From contig MFVS01000006.1 in NCBI GenBank assembly GCA_001786195.1, positions 1 through 47,578 on the forward strand: DNA of 47,578 nt, written 5' to 3'. Origin of the DNA: Candidatus Nomurabacteria bacterium RIFCSPLOWO2_12_FULL_40_42 (GTDB lineage Bacteria > Patescibacteriota > Minisyncoccia > Phycocordibacterales > UBA9973). Under the pieces are notes generated by a model. That model saw only the letters and a list, made by a program, of their open reading frames with translations, searched no databases and was not told where the DNA came from. Shown here piece by piece: positions 1 to 7,790 of the stretch. Position numbers and translations under genes: made by a program. Position 1 is the first letter of the stretch. Every line of letters starts with the position of its first letter.

Positions 1-92
1 AATTCGCCCAAACTTTACTTCGCCGTTTTGCAGTTCGGCAAAACGACTCTATTTGCATTTCTGCCTCTCCAAAATCGCGAAGTCCTTTGTTG

Positions 93-166
93 TGCGGGAT
101 GCAGGGGTCGAACCTGCGACCTTCGCTGTGTAAAAGCGCCGCTCGTACCAACTGAGCTAATCCCGC
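93..166 (-). tRNA. tRNA-Val (anticodon UAC)
   Basis: Reverse complement GCGGGATTAGCTCAGTTGGTACGAGC..CGCTTTTACACAGCG..GGTTCGACCCCTGCATCCCGCA; 7-bp acceptor stem, T-arm, anticodon TAC. Confidence 0.93.
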
Positions 167-270
167 GATAAACTTCTTAATTGTATAGGAATAATATACT
201 AATTTCAAGGTGTCGATAGAAAATTAAGGAACTAACGATTACTAATAAAGTATGATATCTTTAAATACAA

Positions 271-954
271 ATGAAAACAAAAGTTTTATACGAGGATACT
301 AATATTCTAGCTATCGACAAGCCGTCCTGGATTTTGGTTGATGAGATTGCCACTAAATATCCGAAGTTCATTTTAGCTCACCGGCTCGATCAGGGAACTT
401 CGGGTGTAATGTTACTGGCAAAAAATGAAAAAGCATACGAATTTTTGAAAGCGCAGTTTAAGGGCAGAACCATAAAAAAAATTTATCACGCCATAGTTTC
501 CGGCCATCTAAAAAATGATCATGGAATAATAAATAAACCAATTGGTCGCAGTCCGAAAGATTTCCGGAGACACCTCTCTGGACGGGGAGCGAGAGGGGAA
601 ATGCGGGAAGCTGAAACATCATACAAAGTTTTGAAAAGATTCAGCTACCCCACCCAACCCTCCCCGAAAGGAAGGGCTAAAATCCTCCCCTTTGGGGAGG
701 AAAAAGGAGGGGTGAAATTTTCTTATCTAGAAATAAAGCCCAAAACCGGTCGGACGCACCAGATTCGGGTGCATATGAAATATTTAAATCATCCGGTGGT
801 CTGCGATTCGCTGTATAATCCGGATCAGCCTTGCCCGAAGGGTCTCAAACGCCTAGCGCTTCATGCGAAATCTATAGAATTCACAAACTTGCAAGAAAAA
901 ATTATAAAAGTAGAGTCACCTTTACCAAAGGAATTTGAAATGGTGGTAAAATAA
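271..954 (+). CDS. RluA-family pseudouridine synthase
   Basis: HRLDQGTSGVMLLAK and GRTHQIRVHMKYLNHPVVCD motifs. Confidence 0.9.
   Translation: MKTKVLYEDTNILAIDKPSWILVDEIATKYPKFILAHRLDQGTSGVMLLAKNEKAYEFLKAQFKGRTIKKIYHAIVSGHLKNDHGIINKPIGRSPKDFRRHLSGRGARGEMREAETSYKVLKRFSYPTQPSPKGRAKILPFGEEKGGVKFSYLEIKPKTGRTHQIRVHMKYLNHPVVCDSLYNPDQPCPKGLKRLALHAKSIEFTNLQEKIIKVESPLPKEFEMVVK
646..716 (+). repeat. REP-like palindromic insertion inside the RluA-family CDS
   Basis: TACCCCACCCAACCCTCCCCGAAAGGAAGGGC...CCTCCCCTTTGGGGAGG...GGAGGGGTGA; adds TQPSPKGRAKILPFGEEKGG just before a conserved core motif. Confidence 0.65.
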
Positions 955-958
955 TAAT

Positions 959-1999
959 ATGGAACCTGAAAATAAAGTTTGCCAGAATTGCCAAAAAGGC
1001 TTCATCATTGAGTCGGAGGATTTTAATTTTTATGAGAAAATTTCCGTTCCGCCGCCTACTTGGTGTCCGGAGTGCCGGATGATTCGGAGATTTTCTTTTT
1101 TAAATGTTTGGAATCTTTATAAGAGAAATTGCGATAAATGCGGAGAAACAACTCTGACCAATCATTCTCCAGATAAATCAAGGATTGTTTATTGTAGTCG
1201 TTGTTGGTGGAGTGACTCATGGGATGGGACGGAATACGCGCAAGACTATGACTCAAACCGACCTTTTTTTGAACAGATTGAAGAATTGGAGAATAAGACT
1301 CCTTGGCAAGCACTTGAAGCAGATTATTTGACTTTAAAAAATAGTGAATATACAAACGCTATCGCCCACATGAAAAATTGCTATATGACGTTTTGGGCCG
1401 ATTATTGCGACAATGTTTTCTACTCTTCCTATTTGGCTGGACTGAAGGATTCTTTGGATTGTTACCGAATGAAAGAGTGTGAATTATGCTATGAATCTAT
1501 AGGATGTCATAAATGTTACAGAACTTTCTTTTCTGAAGAATGTGATTCTTGTACAGACACATGGTTTTCTCGATCTTGTACTGGACTTGTAAATTGCTTT
1601 GGCTGTATAAACATTCGGAATAAAAGTTATTGCATTTTTAATGAGCAATTTTCACGTGAAAATTATTTTGAAAAATTGAAAGAATTTAATCTTGATACAC
1701 GAGAAAAGCTGGATGAAATGCGAAAAAATGTATTTAAATTCTGGAATAAATATCCGCGGAGATTTTATATTGGGAATGCTTTGAATAAAAATGTATCTGG
1801 AGATTACATTTACGAATCGAAAAATGCAAAGGATTGCTATCTGTCAGCCGACAAAAATTACGCTTTAGCCGCACCAACTTACCCATTTTCTATAATCCGC
1901 GCATGTATGAAATGCAACGACCTTATTAAAACTTCCTATGCCCTCAACCGACCCGAGATAGTTTACTGCGTAAAATGCTATCAGCAGGAGTTTATCTAA
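959..1999 (+). CDS. Cys-rich zinc-ribbon protein of unknown function (paralog of 39743-41452)
   Basis: CQNCQKGF..PPPTWCPECRMIRR, several CxxC pairs, C-terminal CMKC..YALNRPEIVYCVKCYQQEF. Confidence 0.75.
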   Translation: MEPENKVCQNCQKGFIIESEDFNFYEKISVPPPTWCPECRMIRRFSFLNVWNLYKRNCDKCGETTLTNHSPDKSRIVYCSRCWWSDSWDGTEYAQDYDSNRPFFEQIEELENKTPWQALEADYLTLKNSEYTNAIAHMKNCYMTFWADYCDNVFYSSYLAGLKDSLDCYRMKECELCYESIGCHKCYRTFFSEECDSCTDTWFSRSCTGLVNCFGCINIRNKSYCIFNEQFSRENYFEKLKEFNLDTREKLDEMRKNVFKFWNKYPRRFYIGNALNKNVSGDYIYESKNAKDCYLSADKNYALAAPTYPFSIIRACMKCNDLIKTSYALNRPEIVYCVKCYQQEFI

Positions 2000-2099
2000 A
2001 ATAATATGTCGTGAATTTATGTATATGCTCAATTTCACGACAAAAAATTTGCCAAAAATCTATTTGCCTTTCAAAATTTTTTATGCTAAAGTTCTTTCA

Positions 2100-2570
2100 A
2101 TGAAAACAAGCAACATTAAATTCAGTCCGGTAGATATAGAGGCCCGCAAGGGGCTTGTTTTTAAGGCCGGGGACACGATAAATGTCTGGTCCAAAATTTT
2201 GGAAGAAAAAACTGAAAAAAGGGGTGACAAAAAGAAAAAAGATGCAAAAAAGACTGAAGCCAATAAGTTTAGACTGCAGGCTTTTGAAGGTATAGTGCTG
2301 GCAAGAAAGCATGGGGGAGAAATGGGAGCTACTTTTACTGTCCGAAAAATAGCTTCCGGAATCGGGGTGGAGAGAATTTTCCCGCTGTATTCTCCGATGA
2401 TTGACAAAATTGAAATAACTAAAAAATCCCGCGCCCGCCGTTCCAAACTTTACTATATTCGCACTAAAGCGGTCAAAGATATTCGTAGTAAGATGCGTTC
2501 GATTGCCAATCAAGAAGAAGAGATAGAAGCAGAAACTCCAATTAAAGAACCTGCCAAAGTGGCGGAATAA
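2100..2570 (+). CDS. rplS: 50S ribosomal protein L19
   Basis: GDTINVWSKI..RLQAFEGIVLARKHGG..FTVRKIASGIGVERIFPLYSP; start probably at the internal Met (MKTSNIKF), not at 2019. Confidence 0.9.
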   Translation: MKTSNIKFSPVDIEARKGLVFKAGDTINVWSKILEEKTEKRGDKKKKDAKKTEANKFRLQAFEGIVLARKHGGEMGATFTVRKIASGIGVERIFPLYSPMIDKIEITKKSRARRSKLYYIRTKAVKDIRSKMRSIANQEEEIEAETPIKEPAKVAE

Positions 2571-2571
2571 A

Positions 2572-3129
2572 TTAGTTTAGTGCTCTTGACAAAATGTCGC
2601 GCGGGTGTCGTAACAGTAGCCGAGCTGCCTTGAGGTGGCAGTGTCCGTAAGGGCGTGGAGGTGCGATTCCTCTCCCGCGCACCACAAACGAACTGAAAGG
2701 TTTTTTAGAAGCCCAAAGGTGGGACGCGCGAAGCGCGTCCCACTGATTTCCCCCCTTTTTTCCAAACGAATTCGGATTCCCGCCTTCGGCGGGACGGAGG
2801 ATTTTTTCGCCGAGGAGGAGGTGCGAGCCAAAGATTTCTTTGGCACAGACCTTTTTAGCAAAAAGGTCTGAATCAGAAGCAATTTTGTCCAAGGATTGAG
2901 CGTCTTTTAGCCAATTTTGGAAAGGTGCGAGCCAATCATTCTGCTTGTGTGAAAAAGTAGAGATTTCTTCTTCGAGCGACTTCTTTTCGGATAGCAGTTT
3001 TGCTTTTTGTAAACAGTAGTCTGGTTGGTCAATCACTTGGTCTAAATATCCAGTAAGAAGTCGCTCCACAAAATCGGCGCGGTTGTTTCGCGATGAGTAT
3101 TTAACACATAGCACAAACACAAATCTCAA
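2572..3129 (-). pseudogene. C-terminal remnant of a large serine recombinase/integrase, reading out into antisense tRNA-Leu
   Basis: NRADFVERLLTGYLDQVIDQPDYCLQKAKLLSEKKSLEEEISTFS..WLAPFQNWLKDAQSLDKIASDSDLFAKKVCAKEIFGSHLLL resembles CPR serine-recombinase C-termini; catalytic N-terminus absent. Confidence 0.6.
2599..2684 (+). tRNA. tRNA-Leu (anticodon GAG), encoded CCA
   Basis: GCGCGGG/CCCGCGC acceptor stem + ACCA; anticodon stem CTGCC-TTGAGGT-GGCAG; long variable arm TGTCCGTAAGGGCGT. Confidence 0.88.
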
Positions 3130-3138
3130 TAAAACAAC

Positions 3139-3400
3139 CTAGGCAATCGCAAACGAAAGAATTGCATTCAGGTAATTTCCGATATACCCGTTCACCGAAC
3201 GGGGCAATGAGGTCACAAGCCCATGAAAGAGCTTGAGAGATCGGAAATCAAACTCGATGGCAAAACGGGAATTATAGAGGCGATATTGCCACCTCGTACA
3301 CATTCTTTTCATGGTCTTGTACGGCTTCACGAGAATCCATCTTTTGCCTTCATCAAACATGTCTCGTTCCAGTTCCTGTGAGAGGCACTCCTAGCGCATC
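3139..3400 (-). pseudogene. DDE transposase C-terminal remnant (IS4/IS5 superfamily)
   Basis: YNSRFAIEFDFRSLK fits the Y-(2)-R-(3)-E-(6)-K signature; no N-terminal domain. Confidence 0.6.
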
Positions 3401-3727
3401 CAGGGAATCACTTTTCTCTGGATGTGTTGCGTTTTGACGAAGTCTGTCTACCAAAATACTTGGCACATGGTAGACCGGATATTTTTCATACAAATATTCC
3501 GAAAGTCGTTCACCATATCCTCTGACATCTTCTAATCCAAAGAATGGCGAAAGCGCACCTCTCATTTCTTCCACTTTTTCTTTCAAGTTTTCAAAATCAT
3601 CCCTGTAATTGCCGACTGTGATTTCAAACAGCTTCTCTCCGTATGGAGAGATACCGACTGCGGTATGGGTGTCCTTGTGGACATCGATACCGACAAACAT
3701 ACAACTTTGCTTTTGTGCTGTGGTCAT
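3353..3727 (-). pseudogene. IS110-family transposase N-terminal fragment
   Basis: FVGIDVHKDTHTAVGISPYG..KSDSLDAL DEDD/RuvC-like N-domain; truncated where it meets DDE-remnant sequence. Confidence 0.75.
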
Positions 3728-4020
3728 ATATTTTTCTGTTAATTGCTAATCCTGTGTTTCGAAGACAGGCGTGCATGAATTGAATTCCTTACAGGAACTG
3801 TACACCTTTTGGCTTGAGTACAAGCTCAAAAGGTCTTGCGAATGTGCTTTGGCACATTCTCACCCAGTATGCGAGAGTCATGTTCCTTTCGGAGCGACCA
3901 TCCGCTATTTGCTCATGTTCGTGCACAGAAGAGATGTGGAGCAATCCTCCGTGAGTCGTCTTCCTTTTGGAGCGACAGGGTGCGGGTATGCTATGCCACA
4001 TCTCATCTCTGCACTCTACT
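3728..4020 (-). ncRNA. Candidate IS110 bridge-RNA-like structured 5' non-coding region
   Basis: Series of hairpins upstream of the IS110 start, including a 19-bp stem with 2 mismatches (3921-3939 / 3996-4014), GAATGTGC/GCACATTC, and a duplicated GTCGCTCC(A/G)AAAGGAA motif. Confidence 0.45.
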
Positions 4021-4081
4021 GTTTTCTTGAAAAAATTCGCTAAATTAATTAATACAAAAACCCAGTAGATTCTCTCATACT

Positions 4082-4138
4082 GGGGTGTGGGGGGAGCCGA
4101 CAAAAAATGGAAAGGAAATTTTTGGTTTTGCTTCACCG
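4082..4138. repeat. Copy 1 of ~57-bp inverted repeat
   Basis: GGGGTGTGGGGGGAGCCGACAAAAAATGGAAAGGAAATTTTTGGTTTTGCTTCACCG; reverse complement at 6726-6783 with 1 indel and 1 substitution. Confidence 0.9.
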
Positions 4139-4193
4139 TATTCATATGGAACTATAATACCACATAGAATTAAAACGCTGCAACTGCTATGAT

Positions 4194-4415
4194 GTGGATA
4201 TCTTATATATGGCTCAAATTTCCAAAAAACTGGGGCAGAATATCAAACAAATACGGCTTCGCCGTAAAATGTCGCAGGGCGACATTTGTCGTAAGTTAGA
4301 TATGGATAGAAGTTATATGAGCGCCATTGAGAATGGCAAGAAAAACATCACAATTCAACAGTTAGAACGATTAGCACAGGCACTTGGTGTTTCGGTTGAT
4401 AAAATGCTAAAATAA
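4194..4415 (+). CDS. XRE-family helix-turn-helix regulator
   Basis: LGQNIKQIRLRRKMSQGDICRKLDMDRSYMSAIENGKKNITIQQLERLAQALGVSVDKML; likely start at ATG 4209. Confidence 0.88.
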   Translation: MDILYMAQISKKLGQNIKQIRLRRKMSQGDICRKLDMDRSYMSAIENGKKNITIQQLERLAQALGVSVDKMLK

Positions 4416-4424
4416 GAGTATTAT
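4396..4424 (+). promoter_or_regulatory. Sigma70-like promoter, leaderless start for 4433 CDS
   Basis: TTGATA-17 bp-TATTAT, ATG 9 nt after the -10. Confidence 0.55.
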
Positions 4425-4432
4425 ACAAATAT

Positions 4433-5215
4433 ATGAAAAATTCACAAAAAGGTTTTGCAAATATTGCTTTAATTGTAGTCATTATTGCCATTGTAGCTGT
4501 TGGTGGATATTTTGTGTTAAAGCCTAAGACTAATATTGCTCCGCAACCGTCGCCTACGGCGGATACCAATAATCCTTCCAGTAACAAACCTCTGCCTGCT
4601 GGTGGAAGTGCAGGAAGGGGCGATGAGGGCGGTATACGGAGTGCTGACGGAAAAAAGATTATTTTGATCGAAACAAGTGAGGGTGAGGGCGCGGAAGGTC
4701 AATACATATACTACATAACCATTGATGGCAAAGATGGAAAGGCATACAAGCTTATTGGGGATGCACTTTTTAGTCCAGATAGTAAACAATACGCATATGC
4801 GGCGGGAAATGGAACTAAACAATTCATTGTTTTGAACGGCAAAGAATTGAAATATTACGACTATGTTTATACTCCTGCTTTTAGTCCAAATAGTTCTCGT
4901 TTCGTTTATGTCGCTTCAGTTGGCGTAGCCTCTCCTAATTGGAAGCAATTTGTTGTTATTGATGGCGTAGAGGGAAAACAATATCAAAAAGTTGAATTGG
5001 CTTTTGCTGATTCCGTTAGAGGGTTCAGTCTTAATAGTAAACATCTTGTCTATTCTGCTTCAGAAAATAACAAGTGGTTTGTTGTGATTGACGGAAAAGA
5101 AGGAAATAAATATGACCGCGTATCAATGCTTACAATCAGTGCAGATGGGAAAAAAGTTACATACGAAGCTCAAACCGGTTCCAGTAAAGAAACGATAACA
5201 GAAAATCTAGACTAA
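4433..5215 (+). CDS. Membrane-anchored protein with beta-propeller-like repeats
   Basis: N-terminal KGFANIALIVVIIAIVAVGGYFVL TM segment; repeated FSPNSSRFVYVAS..FVVIDGKEG..YD units. Confidence 0.5.
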   Translation: MKNSQKGFANIALIVVIIAIVAVGGYFVLKPKTNIAPQPSPTADTNNPSSNKPLPAGGSAGRGDEGGIRSADGKKIILIETSEGEGAEGQYIYYITIDGKDGKAYKLIGDALFSPDSKQYAYAAGNGTKQFIVLNGKELKYYDYVYTPAFSPNSSRFVYVASVGVASPNWKQFVVIDGVEGKQYQKVELAFADSVRGFSLNSKHLVYSASENNKWFVVIDGKEGNKYDRVSMLTISADGKKVTYEAQTGSSKETITENLD

Positions 5216-5347
5216 TTTTATAATTTGTCGGTAAAGAAAAATACAGGTTTTCTTTACTCTAGTGCCAGTGGGAGCAATCCCAGCCGTTTTATAATTTCTC
5301 CTAAAAACGGCGGGGATTTGCGCGCGCACAGGGTGGGCGGGGACCAG

Positions 5348-6322
5348 TTATGTCCCTGTCAAATCATCAACTGTTGATAACTTCGTCGCATCAAATATTC
5401 TCCTCTTTTTCAGAAGCGATACGGCAATGCGAAGGATTTTTCTACCCAAGATGCAAAGAATGGTATTGTGATGCAATCCTCTTGCCTTGTAGCGGACATA
5501 GATGGATTTCATCGGTTCTCGTTGGAATGAGCCGAATGCGGCTAAAAACAGAGCTTCGCGAAGTGTCGGCGATCCTCTCTTGGAAATATGCCCATGATGT
5601 CCGGCTTTTCCTCCAGTCTGCTTGACTGACGGATCAAGACCAGAGAAAGCCACAATCTGATCAATCGTTTTAAATCTCTCAAGCGGAAGAAGCTCTGCCA
5701 GTATGGTAGCGGCCAGAAACGGCGTAATGCCCGGAATTGAATCAAGATACTTAATATCATTGCCTTTGTCCCACTTTTTCACGATGATTTTTTTCAGAGC
5801 TTCGCATCTTTTAATCATAAACTTGGAAACAGATTCATCATTAATTCCTCGATATTCTTTCATATAGCGGTCATGACGCAAGTGGTCTGTGGCTGACTGA
5901 CGAAGTTTCCAGTAATGTCTAACCATGGCTTTTCTTTTTGCCATCGCTTCCGTCTCCACGAAACGATAGCCGTAATTTTGTGAAGCCAGAAAAGCCAGAT
6001 TCTGCGAATCAACTTTGTCTGTTTTTCTTTTTCTAATTGATAATCTGGCGATTTGCTTGGTATGCAGAGGATTGGCCACCTTGATGAAATATCCTTCGTC
6101 AGCGAGCGTCCGACACGCTCTCCAATGATACGGTCCGGTTGATTCAAAGAGTATTGGATCATCGGATGAGATATTGTTGGTTTTTAAGTAGACAAGAAAC
6201 TTTTTAAGTCCTACACTTGAATTGGGAAAGAGAGCTGGCATCGCCGAATTACCATCAGAGTCTCTGATGCTTGCGACCAGCTCTGTCTTTCCCACATCAA
6301 CGCCGATTGATTGGGTTTGCAT
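5348..6322 (-). mobile_element. IS110-family transposase, apparently full length
   Basis: GVDVGKTELVASI..FESTGPYHWRACRTL..KRKTDKVDSQNLA..SIPGITPFLAATILAELLPLERFKTIDQIVAFSGLDPSVKQTGGKAGHHGHISKRGSPTLREALF: DEDD plus Transposase_20 domains. Confidence 0.92.
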
Positions 6323-6725
6323 ATGTTTTTTGAATATTAATTTGTAAAAGAAAGAAGAGAAAAGAGAAGAAAGAATCCAACCGCAAGCCTGTTTGTGTTC
6401 GCACGCTCTAGGGCGTAACCAGTCATAGGCGTTTTGAAGAGAAACGAAGCGATATTCCCCGCCGGTAGCTAAAAGCTAAGTCAAGCAAGATCGTCTTCAT
6501 CTTCATTTTATCTCTTCCTAGTTTAATGATACAGGCAAGCACAATAAGATTTGTTTGTGCCTTAGCACAATCCACTTTTATGAGTTACCACGAGCAGTGG
6601 ACGAAGTCACAGAGTTTCAAGTTACCACTCAACGCGGAGAGGAAGCGCCTCGTCTCGCCGTGAGGGCGGAGAAAAGAGCAGTCAAAAGTGTTAAAAAATA
6701 ATAGTGCTCTTTTCGGAGACTGAAA

Positions 6726-6829
6726 CGGCGAAGCAAAAACCAAAAATTTCCTTTCCATTTTTTGTCGGCTCCCCCCACACCCCCCGCCGAGGAAAAGAAG
6801 AAAGGTAAGGAAAATTTTTGGTTTTTGCT
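6726..6829. repeat. ~100-bp imperfect palindrome containing copy 2 of the inverted repeat
   Basis: AGCAAAAACCAAAAATTTCCTTTCC...GCCG-AGG...AAGGTAAGGAAAATTTTTGGTTTTTGCT, arms around TCCCCCCACACCCCC. Confidence 0.8.
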
Positions 6830-7014
6830 CCCGCGACCGAAGGGAGCGGACGAGGCGCGCAGAATCCGAGCGTACAATTTAGTTTCGCTTCACCACGCGC
6901 TCCGCGCGTGCCACATCATTTGTTTTGAAAGTAAGTGCGAGTTTGGTACAATAGAGACACCAATAGTATGTTATAAAAATATGCGGTCGTCCTGTTTTAT
7001 AGCATCAGGATTAT

Positions 7015-7284
7015 TTATTTAATCGCACCCTCTTTGCGCAAAAGTTTTATTTTTGCTTTTAGTCCGCCGCGATTATAGTTGCCGAGTGTTCCATCGGATT
7101 TTATGACTCGATGGCACGGTACTTTCTGATCAAAATTTTTGGCCATGATGTTACCTACTGCCCGGGCGGCTAGGGCATTGCTGGATCGTTTGGCTACTTC
7201 TTTATAGGTCATAGTTTTTCCTTTTTGAATATTTTTTACCACATTTAAAACTCTTTGCCTGAATTTTTCTTTTAGACTGCTCAT
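7015..7284 (-). CDS. MGMT-family alkyltransferase domain protein (6-O-methylguanine-DNA methyltransferase-like)
   Basis: TYKEVAKRSSNALAARAVGNIMAKN..VPCHRVIKSDGTLGNYNRGGLKAKIKLLRKEGA; intact PCHRV; start moved to internal Met to clear the divergent VKOR gene. Confidence 0.88.
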   Translation of the reverse strand: MSSLKEKFRQRVLNVVKNIQKGKTMTYKEVAKRSSNALAARAVGNIMAKNFDQKVPCHRVIKSDGTLGNYNRGGLKAKIKLLRKEGAIK

Positions 7285-7308
7285 ATATTTATATGTTATA
7301 CTATTTTT

Positions 7309-7788
7309 ATGCGCTTGGATGAAGATATTTGGACTCAAATAATTATTTTTATTTTAGGGGTATGTGGTTTTTTGGTGGCCAAGCATATTCGCAATCATAA
7401 AACCAAGAACACGCCCTTGGTCTGCCCGATAAATTTCGATTGCCATACGGTGGTGCATAGCGACTATGCTAAATTTCTCGGCATGCCGGTGGAAGTTTTC
7501 GGAATGGTTTATTATGCTGTAGTGTCGCTCGCTTATCTGTTCTTTATTTTGATGCCGGATTCGCTTAGGGGCGGGCTGAATATTTTGCAAATTGATCTGG
7601 TGGTTCTGCTCATCATTATGTCTCTGGTCGCTTTTCTTTTCTCTGCTTATTTGATCGCTGTGCAAATTTTTATATTGAAAAAAGGATGCTCTTGGTGCAT
7701 TGTCTCGGCTTTCATTTGTCTTTGTATTTTCTTTTTAACGGCGCTTAATTATGATTTTAGTTCGATTGCGCAAATTTTCATAAAATAA
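7309..7788 (+). CDS. Vitamin K epoxide reductase (VKOR) family protein
   Basis: CPINFDCHTVVHSDYAKFLGMPVEVFGMVYY..LKKGCSWCIVSA. Confidence 0.88.
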   Translation: MRLDEDIWTQIIIFILGVCGFLVAKHIRNHKTKNTPLVCPINFDCHTVVHSDYAKFLGMPVEVFGMVYYAVVSLAYLFFILMPDSLRGGLNILQIDLVVLLIIMSLVAFLFSAYLIAVQIFILKKGCSWCIVSAFICLCIFFLTALNYDFSSIAQIFIK

Positions 7789-7790
7789 AA

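Noticed and set aside
24-45. CGTTTTGC-AGTTCG-GCAAAACG hairpin at the window start
   Set aside because: Perfect 8-bp stem but no T run or gene context visible; cannot tell terminator from chance.
2081-2513. Antisense ORFs over rplS (and similar ones over the P-type ATPase, atp genes, folA, etc.)
   Set aside because: They overlap well-recognised genes on the opposite strand and show no family-like sequence; treated as spurious.
3771-4043. Plus-strand ORFs (90 and 64 aa) in the IS110 upstream region
   Set aside because: Cys-rich, low-complexity translation of a hairpin-rich non-coding stretch; better explained as structured RNA.
6629-7022. ORFs covering the palindrome at 6726-6829
   Set aside because: Translations (FPFHFLSAPPTP / KNQKFSLPFFF) are both strands of the repeat, not a protein.
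7284-7338. N-terminal extension of the MGMT-family ORF
   Set aside because: Overlaps the divergent VKOR start and precedes a better internal Met (MSSLKEKFRQRV).
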